Of a stretch of 64,000 bases of DNA, positions 56,192 to 64,000 are shown in pieces (positions within the stretch are counted from its first letter, which is position 1; each line of letters opens with the position of its first letter). A program made the translations under genes and the position numbers. A model generated the notes under the pieces. That model worked only from the letters and a program-made list of their open reading frames with translations, made no database searches and was not told where the DNA came from. This DNA is from Oidiodendron maius Zn (Eukaryota; Ascomycota; Leotiomycetes; Myxotrichaceae): contig KN832879.1 in the NCBI GenBank assembly GCA_000827325.1, positions 248,001-312,000 on the forward strand, read 5' to 3'.

Positions 56192-59100
56192 TCATTCAGA
56201 CTGCGCCCTAGCCAGAGCCTCGTTGACATAATTTGGGAATCTATACCTCAGCAAACTGGTGTATGAAATCAAGTCCAGCTTGGCCTGTTTCATCTCATCT
56301 AAGACTTGTTGCCTCACTCCATCCGTTCCACCTAACTGGTAGCTCGAGAGAGAATCACGCTGCCGGTTGCAGCACTCGATCGTCCACATCACAAGATTGG
56401 GCACGCTGGTGGAGATTGGTTGGGTCAGGGCCGCGAACTTCGTGGCGTAGCTCCGGATTACACTCGCATTGCCCTTGGCTTGTAGGGGGAATATGTCGAG
56501 AGATACGATTTCCTGTAGTGCATGTTAGTATCGCATACACTTAGACGCAGGGTCAAAGGTAACTTACATCCAAGGCTTGCGTCCACAAGCCTTTCTCGAC
56601 CTTCGACTTTACTCGACTCATCGTGATCAAGGCATGGCATGTCTCTTTGTTCACGTCTTTGATCTTGTCCATGTACATCCTATTTTGAGCATACAGCTTC
56701 GTCATGTTCGTTGCCAAGACGACTGGATCATCAACGGACGTGAGGCTCAGGGTATCCTGACCCTGTTGAGCATCACCAGCGTTCCTTGCTTTGGAAGGTT
56801 GAAGTCGCATTGGGTCCTGACCAATCTGCACAGAAACTGCTTCACTCAAAGCTCGATTGATGATGAAAATGACACTATCGTATTCTCCGGCGAGGTGATA
56901 TAATAAAACGGCGTCAGTGGTGCGACCACTGTCATCAGCTACACTGGCAGCTTGAATCGTGATCGTTCTCATAAAGTCGTCCGTCAAATCTATACCAATG
57001 AGTTTCATCCGTTCTTCGATAACGCCCTTGATGCGTTGCCCATCAGCACGAATGTCTCCAAGGAGCAGAGCAAATTCTCGGCTTTCCAAAACCAGTTCGC
57101 GCAGGGCATCGTGGCATAACGCGACCTGCTTGCGACCAAGCTCTCCTGGAAGATCCTGGTTCAGGCAGATTAAGGCCAAGTAGTCAACTGCAGCGGTAAC
57201 ATTCGCCGCTCTGAAGTCTCTTGTGTATAATCCAACCATACGGCCAAAATTCAGCTGTGGAGATCCTCTGGTGGTAAAGCTCAGAAGACTTTCTCCAGAT
57301 GATTCGGGATCCGATACTCTTAGGAGACCGTAATAGTCCAAGGCGATGGCAAAGTGGACTGCGTCGGGATATGCATGAGGATAGAGGTACTCGACAGCCT
57401 CCTCAAAGAAGCCGCCTAGCACTTGGATAAAGAAATAAATGCCGTAGTTTTCGGTCTTTGTGAAGTAGCGAGAGCCGATGTCCTTAATGACATGCTGCAC
57501 AGTTGCAAGATTGCAGGCCTCGCTGGCAATCTCATCCACTCGGTTGACTTCTCGGGCAAGAACAAATTGGAGCCATAAGTAATCATACCAGTTGTGCTCG
57601 AAACCTTCGAATGCCCTGGATTGGAGATCACAACGCCCGATAATCTTGTAGCAAGCCATCCTGAAAGGGTCGATTGAGTTGGCCGGCGCAATGCGCAGGC
57701 GCTGATTATACTCATTGTGAATCCGCTCCTGGAGCTCTTTATTGAGCCTTCGGTCCTTGCTCTTGAAATAGCCTGTGATATAAGATGCGAAGCTGCGATC
57801 AATAGCGCGGAAAGCAACAGCGTTTGCTGTAACGTACTCGACCGCCTCTTGGACGTGGCCAGTGCGTAGGAGGAAGTAGACCAGCGCCCAGACGTAGTCG
57901 TCATCGAGCATCTGAAGGCCGGTGCTTTCTGGGACAAGATCTTTGCGAGCAGCGCGTAGACGTACATAAGCCTTCACTTTGCTGATCACGTTAGGTATTC
58001 CTCCCAGATTGGCTTCTCTTGGACTCTTTGCGAGGGTCGTTTCTAGCTCGGAGAAGAACAGTCTCTCTAAAAATTTGCATGATCCCGATATAATTCTCTT
58101 TCTAACATCCATGGTCTTGGCAGAGTTCTGCGCCGGATCCAGGTAGTCGTCGGCGAATTGCCGTTCTTTTAGTGCTAGTGGATCAGATGGCGAGTCAATC
58201 TCCGGGTCCTCTCCAAGAATTTGAATCATAACCCCATACGCATGGGAAATCCCGGTAGAGTGTTTCTCGCCTGCCTGAGTCGCTGCACTTGAGAACTCGT
58301 GAAGAACTGGATAGCAGCGCTTTCTCAGGCGGGCTGCATTTAGATTCTGCACCTTCTCAGCTAATCGACTTTGCTTCTCTCGGAAAAACCTATCGCTGGG
58401 ATTGGGCGCAAGGATGCCATCTGCCTCCATTCGCTTCTCGACGTCCGCAAATAATGGTTGGTGACCACTTCCGATGGGTCCAGCAGCTCCAATAACAGAT
58501 TTCTGAAGGCCAGAGCGTCCAAAAGTACTCTTTCCAGGAGTGCCAGCAATTCGCGAGCCCGCCAGACCCGCGGCTTTGCTCCGTCGCGACCGCCCGAACC
58601 CTCCCTGTGATTCTGTATGCGAGGTTCCAAAACTTGCCCTCCCTCCAGCAGGCATATCCTCTCTCGGTTTGATGCCAAAATGTTGATATATTCTCTTGCG
58701 CTGTTCATCCCATCCCATTGTCACATTCTCGTCCAAGAATGCGTCGAAGTCACGGACAGATCTCGCTAGGCCATCTGAAATCATGCTCAGCGTAGTTTGA
58801 GTTTGCAAGTTTGCAAGATAGCCTTCGACATCTGTGTCGGTAGCCTCCTGTAGTCGGTCGACCCTACCCGACTTCGCGCTGAACGCATTCAGATCCCTCA
58901 CAGCTGCCCCTGGGTCCACGCCGGAAGCCGCAAGCAAATAGTGCGCTCGCCCATCGACGGCTCCGTCTGGCGCCCCAGCAGCAAGTCTTTTAATTCGTTG
59001 TCGGAGATCTCCAAGTCCTAGCTGCAACTGTGGAAGGTCTTCGTCTGCTGTCTCTCCCAAGGCCCTCTTACGACTTTTCTCAAGGATGGTATCAAAGTAG

Positions 59101-59495
59101 GCACTGCTTGCGCCATTCTGCTGCGATTGCTGATTGCTAGGCTGAACTGTTGTAGAGGGGAAGAGTGTACTTTGCGCCGGTGGTTGTGTAGGAGCGAAGG
59201 GTCTGAGAGAAGTTGGTTGTGCTTGCGTGGATCCGAATGTCGAGCCACCAAAAGTGCCTGGCTGCGGATGTTGCGGCTGCGAGTTCGCCCCCAGGGTTCC
59301 AAAGGGACCTGTTCCTGTCTGTGATGGGACTTGTAACGTGGATGAACTAGAAGGGAACAATCCACCTGATGTAGGGGCAGATTTCGTGTTGAGGTTGCCG
59401 AACAGACTGGGTTGTGAAGTCGCAGTTGCGCTGGGTGTCGTGAGGGTTGGAGGTTTAGCTTGGGAGCTATTCAAGCTAGAAAAGAGGGAGGCCAT
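56192..59495 (-). CDS. NIC96: Nucleoporin Nic96/Nup93
   Basis: Exons complement(join(56192..56512, 56568..59495)) give 1082 residues. The ATG at 59495 sits in a good context (CCACCATGG); the open frame upstream has no ATG. The first 190 residues are low complexity with GLF, SLFG, GTFGG and FGS elements, the flexible N-terminus that anchors the Nsp1 channel trimer. A coiled segment (LGLGDLRQRIKRLAAG) and the large alpha-helical Nic96 domain follow (for example FADDYLDPAQNSAKTMDVRK, YVWALVYFLLRTGHVQEAVEYV, FNYGRMVGLYTRDF-like text). The last exon (EIVSLDIFPLQ...YRFPNYVNEALARAQSE) is conserved and would be lost without splicing. It is a scaffold protein of the inner ring of the nuclear pore. Confidence 0.95.
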
Positions 59496-60523
59496 GGTGG
59501 TCGAATGGGAGGTAGGTGAGAGAAAGGGATAATGGCCGAGAGGGAGGAGGAAAGGAGGGCGGTGGGGGTGCGGCAGAGAAGAGGATCGCTCAGGAACAGC
59601 TCGACCAGAAAACAATGGAGATGTGCAGACGCGCAAAGGTAGCGACGCGGAACAATAAGTTGCAGCCTCAGGTGCCAACAATTGAACCTAATTGACGCCT
59701 TGGATTTACGGGTCTAATATTTCAGGCACAAAATAATTGCCGCCAACTCCATCCGGAGGGAGCCATTAAGGCGTTAACACTTTAATCCTCAGGCATCACA
59801 TTATACACCCCCGCCCTTTTTGCGGATCGGATAGACATCACAGGCCGGATTAGGAAATTGTACCGTTCGGCAAATCACGGATGACGTATAGCTGCGGACC
59901 TGTCAACCACACATGGGAAGGTAGCGATACCTTTCTCCACACCCACCTTAACCCACGCCGCAAGTACCAGTACCTTTGCGATTCCAGATGCGGGCCGCCG
60001 CCACGAGGCATTTCGTATTGGATCTTCATTAATGGCTAAGAAAAGGGAGAAAGATCCAGGCCTTACCAGCTCTCCTGCAGATCTAGACAAGGGTTTCCTC
60101 CCCACTGCGCCAGCGATCGTAGGATTAAGGATTACGGGATTCCTCAGGGAGGTTGCTGGGGGCGACTTCGCCATATTATTAAGCGATCTGTGATCAACTC
60201 CCCCCAGCGCCGCAATCACGCACTCCGTCATTCAGCCCCTTCACTTCTCACCACTCCTCCTCCCAACACCCACCACTCCTCTCGGTATTCCAGCAGATCT
60301 CTTTGCTAGACGCCAGCATCAATCTGCTATCCGAGGGGCCTTTTTATCCTCTGTGCGATCCTCTCTCAGCTGCCCCTGCACCCTCAGACGTCTCTGTCCG
60401 GCCCCTGTCGACGACCACCAACGCCTCCCATGATGGATCCTGAGGAAGAATCTTAAAGCGAGAGTGTGTTCGGAGCCTGCTGCCACTGTCTGCACAAACA
60501 CAGAGCCAGCGTGATCGCCTATC
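59496..60523. other. Divergent NIC96 / PTP promoter region
   Basis: About 1 kb. A minus-strand frame at 59875-60231 has an ATG but no domain, repeats or composition arguing for coding. CT-rich 5' leader sequence precedes the phosphatase. Confidence 0.5.
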
Positions 60524-63211
60524 ATGGTCACCAAAACTGCCACGAGACCGTCTCCAACGTCTTCGCATTCCCATTCCCATTCCCATTCTCAGAGCTTCCG
60601 TTCATCGAAGACCCCCACAACCCCAATCAGCCCCCATCCGCGAACGGCCGTCTCCTTGGGACAGCCCTTCCCCCCAAGTTCGAATACGCTGAAGCGATCG
60701 CCTGCCATTCATGAGAGTCATGCTACGAGCCCAAGTTACTTTGGCCTCGTCGTTGATGGCGCAACTGATCCCCGCGAGGCTGGGCCAGCGCACAAAGATG
60801 CCGGGAGCGTCCCCAGCTCGTCTATACTTTCATTCAACGCGGGTTCACCGAAGCCTAGGCTTATAGATCCCAACACGGAGTTTGAGGCCTTTAAGAGACA
60901 GACTGCGTCGAATAATGGCTCAGGTCTTGGCAATGGTAACTTCTGCTATTTCACCTCTTCCCCAGGCTCAGGGGCCATACGATCTCACCCTGATGGACAG
61001 CCAACACGGTCTGAGCCACTAGGACCTTCTCCGTCTCCCAAGTCCATGCCTAAGTCTCGCAATGATAGCCTAGAGACAGTTGAGCACGCTGGGAGCAGAG
61101 ACTCGGCTTACGCTTCATCCTCGGAGCTGAGGCAGGCGTCCGACTCACCAAGCGATGCACCGGCCTTTTCCGACGGGTCTCCAGCCAGCATACCGTCTCC
61201 CCTCCAAAAGCCTGTTATCTCTCCTGCCAATGACAGACACCGCCCGGGGTCCATATCTCCTGATAAACGAGAAATGGCGACACTCATGATGCGCAGGCAC
61301 CATCGCCGCGAATCGCAGATGGCGAATCGCGAAGATAAACCTGTCATGGTTGCCCCGGCACAATTGAAAGAAATGATTGAGCAGCTCCCGTGTTCAGAGT
61401 TCATACTGCTCGACCTTCGTGTCTTCCCGCATTTTTCCGAGTCGCGAATTAAGGGCGCCTTAAACCTCTGCATACCTACAACCTTGTTGAAGAGACCTTC
61501 CTTCAATGTACAAAAGCTTCAGGATACTTTCGCCAATGACAATGAAAAGGCAAGATTTTCTCAGTGGGTGAGTGCGAGATATATCATTGTCTACGATACG
61601 TGTTCTTCTGAGAGCAAGGACGCCATGTCGGCAATGAACACCCTTAAGAAGTTCTCAAACGAAGGTTGGAAGGGCACTGGATATATTTTAAAAGGTGGCT
61701 ATGTGGCATTTTCGAAGACCTATCCAGACCTGATTGATAATCGATCTTCCCGAGAAATGCAGTCTTCAAAGATCAATCTTACTTTGGGCACCGCAATGCA
61801 CAAAGGGGCGCCAGTAGCGGGAGGATGCCTGATGCCGTTAACGGAAAATGCTGCCAACCCCTTTTTCGGCAACATTCGACAAAATCAAGACCTGAGAGAC
61901 GGCGTAGGGTTAGTGGACATCAAGCTGCCAGAAGAGCTGAAGGATGATACAATCAACATCCTTCCCAAGTGGCTGCATAATATTGTCCGAAAGGAGGATG
62001 AAGGAAAGAAAGCTGCGCAGACGTTCACACGCATCGAGGAAGAGGAGCGAGAACGAATGAAAAAGGCGCTTTCTGTCAGTACTTGTTACGACGCACGCTC
62101 AGCAGAGTGCGACGATTTCCAGGTTGCAGGTCTCGAGAAGGGCAGCAAGAACAGGTATAATAATATATGGCCCTTCGAACAAACCCGAGTAAGATTGCAG
62201 GGACGCCCGGAGGGTGCTTGTGATTATGTCAATGCAAGTCATATCAAGGCGACAAGGAGCAATAAGAGGTATATCGCATCGCAGGGGCCACTGCCAGATA
62301 CATTTGAGGTAAGATTTATCAAGATATAATTTTGAAAAACGCTAACTAGAGAACAGGATTTCTGGAACGTCATATGGGAACAGGATGTTCGCGTAATTGT
62401 AATGCTAACTGCCGAAGAAGAGGGTGGCCAACTCAAATGCCACTCTTACTGGACCAGCCGGGCGTATGGCCCCCTCCAGGTCAAGATTCTGTCAGAGAAG
62501 AAAGTCTCTCTCATTCCAGGCAAGCTCCGGATACAAGCCGAACGTCGCGAGCTTGGAAGACGACGTGCCACAACAAGCGCCGAGAACACTCCCGTCACGC
62601 CCGTTACTGACCAACATGTTGCTATTCTCCGGACGTTCGCTGTCTCCCATGCTTCCTATCCATTCACCCCCATTAGAGAAATCACTCAGATTCAGTATAC
62701 CGACTGGCCAGACTTCGGTGCTCCAGCAAGCCCTACCCAGATCCTGAGCTTGATCGACCTGAGCAACCAGACGGCACGGGCAGCATCTGGACTCACTGGG
62801 GCCCCGCACCTTATGACACCAGAGGAAGATAAGAACGTGCGACCCATCCTCGTACACTGCAGCGCCGGTTGCGGCCGCACAGGAACATTCTGCACTGTCG
62901 ACTCCGTCATCGATATGATGAAGCGCCAACACAAGGAGCGCAGGAGTGGCGTCGTACCTATGGATACCTCTACCTCAGGCAAGGACGATCTCGGAGGTCC
63001 GTGGCTCTTCGAGGAGGGCTTTGATCTTATAGAAGCGACGGTTGAAGACTTCCGTCGCCAGAGACTCAGCATGGTGCAGAGTCTAAAGCAGTACGCTCTC
63101 TGCTATGAGACAGTCACCGAGTGGGTTGCCCAGGTATATTTTAGTGCGAGGACGACGAGTAGCAGAGCCAGAAGCGGAAGCGATGTTGGTTTTACTCATG
63201 GGAATGCGTAG
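60524..63211 (+). CDS. Rhodanese-tyrosine phosphatase (Pyp1/Ptp2-type MAP kinase phosphatase)
   Basis: Exons 60524..62308 and 62357..63211; 879 residues. The N-terminus has an HSHSHSHSHS run and a Ser/Pro-rich region of about 260 residues. A rhodanese domain follows (about 285-410; SEFILLDLRVFPHFSESRIKGA, IPTTLLKRPSF, YIIVYDTCSSESKDA, YILKGGYVAF). The classical PTP domain runs from about 540 to 860: RYNNIWPFEQTRV, DYVNASHI, YIASQGPLPDTFEDFW, WPDFG (712-716, general acid), HCSAGCGRTGTF (catalytic Cys763) and RQRLSMVQSLKQY (Q-loop). In fission and budding yeast such proteins dephosphorylate stress MAP kinases (Sty1/Hog1); that role is inferred. The 48-nt intron splits the GPLPDTFE-DFW motif. 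Confidence 0.92.
60563..60592. repeat. In-frame hexanucleotide repeat coding for (His-Ser)n
   Basis: TTCCCA-type units repeat about four to five times near the start of the phosphatase gene, coding an alternating His-Ser stretch. Confidence 0.8.
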
Positions 63212-64000
63212 AGAGACAGCATCGATGCGACAGCCTTTCGCACCTTAGGACCGATATCTCGCAGCATTCCGAGTATGAAGGATTTCAGGATTTCGCTTCA
63301 ACACGGACACAAGACTTAGTGTTTACGCATCTCTGCACTGCATGTTTGTTCGCTCCTCACTCACCAAGACAGCACCTGGATGCTCTTCACAAAACGACTT
63401 CTTTTCCACTTCACTCTTCTTTTTTCATTTGGATTACTTTTTCTTCTCGGCTTTGGGTTTGGCTGGGAAATGGATGGGGCATTACACGGCATGGCATAGT
63501 CTCTGGTTAGGGAAGGGTTTGATTTTACATCGCATAGCAATGGCGTTTCGGAATAAGCTTTGAAGTTTTTCTGCATATGTGTTTAGTTTTGCTTCGCCGT
63601 ACATACATGCATACATATGATCGATACAGATAACAGGAACAGAACTGAATGCGGTTGGCCCCCTTCGATACAGAATCAGGCTAGCTACTTGCCATGACCA
63701 AAGGCTGGCTGGCATAGATTCATTCTGCTGTATTTTTGTGATGGTATGATAATGGCAATACTTTGCTCTTATTACCTTTGTGCTGTTATGGGATAAGTGA
63801 GACGTGAAAAACATGAAAGAATAAAAATTGCGATTTGTTTGTCTGATGAACATTGATTGGTTTCTCCCTATTATCTTCAAGTACTCGTACATTCCGAACT
63901 CCTTACACCACTTCCCATTCCCAAATTCATGGCCCTTTTCGCACCGAATATACTCCTTCCCAGTGCTGTTCGTCAAGTCGGTATGTACGTATGTAAAAGT
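63212..64000. other. 3' flank of the phosphatase gene to window end
   Basis: AT-rich, probably 3' UTR. A minus-strand open frame (63482-63976) starts from TTG, not ATG. It could be the tail of a gene that lies beyond the window, but I recognise nothing in it. Confidence 0.4.

Noticed and set aside
59496-59681. N-terminal extension of NIC96
   Set aside because: The open frame starts with TTG; the ATG at 59495 has a good context and begins the known N-terminal type.
59875-60231. 118-codon minus-strand frame between NIC96 and the phosphatase
   Set aside because: It has an ATG but no recognisable domain and lies in a divergent promoter.
63482-63976. 164-codon minus-strand frame at the window end
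   Set aside because: No ATG at its start and no domain; more likely antisense to a 3' UTR, although a gene tail from beyond the window cannot be excluded.
1-64000. CRISPR arrays, prophage, bacterial operons, tRNA or rRNA genes
   Set aside because: None seen; the sequence is eukaryotic and no cloverleaf or rRNA segment was recognised by eye.

Overview
The window is nuclear DNA of a filamentous ascomycete (Pezizomycotina). The evidence is short introns (mostly 44-99 nt) with GTRAGT-type donors and CTRAC-like branch points, genes on both strands without operons, and a protein set of fungal types: Sla1, Ftr1/Fet3, Mif2, Sey1, Cog8, Nic96, Vnx1, an Sfl1-type HSF factor and a bZIP-DUF3425 factor. 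I cannot name the species. A leotiomycete is a guess.

Layout. 0-2.2 kb: 3' part of SLA1 (+). 2.5-2.8 kb: a MITE-like foldback element. 3.4-5.6 kb: a P450 (+) whose first codons are out of frame. 6.0-6.7 kb: a three-exon PLAC8 gene (-). 8.3-10.5 kb: an eight-exon LtrA-type membrane protein (+). 11.3-12.4 kb: a TLC-domain protein (-). 13.6-15.0 kb: COG8 (+). 15.8-20.6 kb: the divergent iron-uptake pair FTR1 (-) and FET3 (+). 21.4-23.1 kb: a PP2C phosphatase (+). 23.7-25.7 kb: the centromere protein Mif2/CENP-C (-). 26.2-27.3 kb: RNase H2 catalytic subunit (+). 27.6-30.4 kb: SEY1 (-). 31.0-31.7 kb: a DUF3245-like basic protein (-). 31.9-33.4 kb: succinyl-CoA ligase beta (+). 33.8-34.5 kb: an orphan membrane protein (-). 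34.7-38.2 kb: gene-poor, largely AT-rich DNA. 38.2-40.2 kb: an Sfl1-like factor (-). 41.5-42.9 kb: an F-box protein (+). 43.2-44.5 kb: a GRE2-like reductase (-). 45.1-48.8 kb: VNX1 (-). 49.4-50.7 kb: RPT6 (+). 51.7-53.5 kb: an FGGY kinase (+). 54.0-55.7 kb: a bZIP factor (-). 56.2-59.5 kb: NIC96 (-). 60.5-63.2 kb: a rhodanese-tyrosine phosphatase (+).

Most genes are unrelated housekeeping functions. The one clear functional unit is FTR1-FET3, the high-affinity reductive iron uptake complex. It is transcribed from one shared promoter of about 1.4 kb that holds three perfect copies of the SreA-type GATA motif ATCWGATAA. I assembled the multi-exon models by hand. In every model except the P450 the summed exon length is a multiple of three and ends in a stop.

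I see no clearly new multi-gene system. The most unusual items are the foldback element, the frame break and 437-nt intron of the P450, two GC-AG introns (one inside the NADP-binding motif of the reductase), and introns of 3n length without stops.
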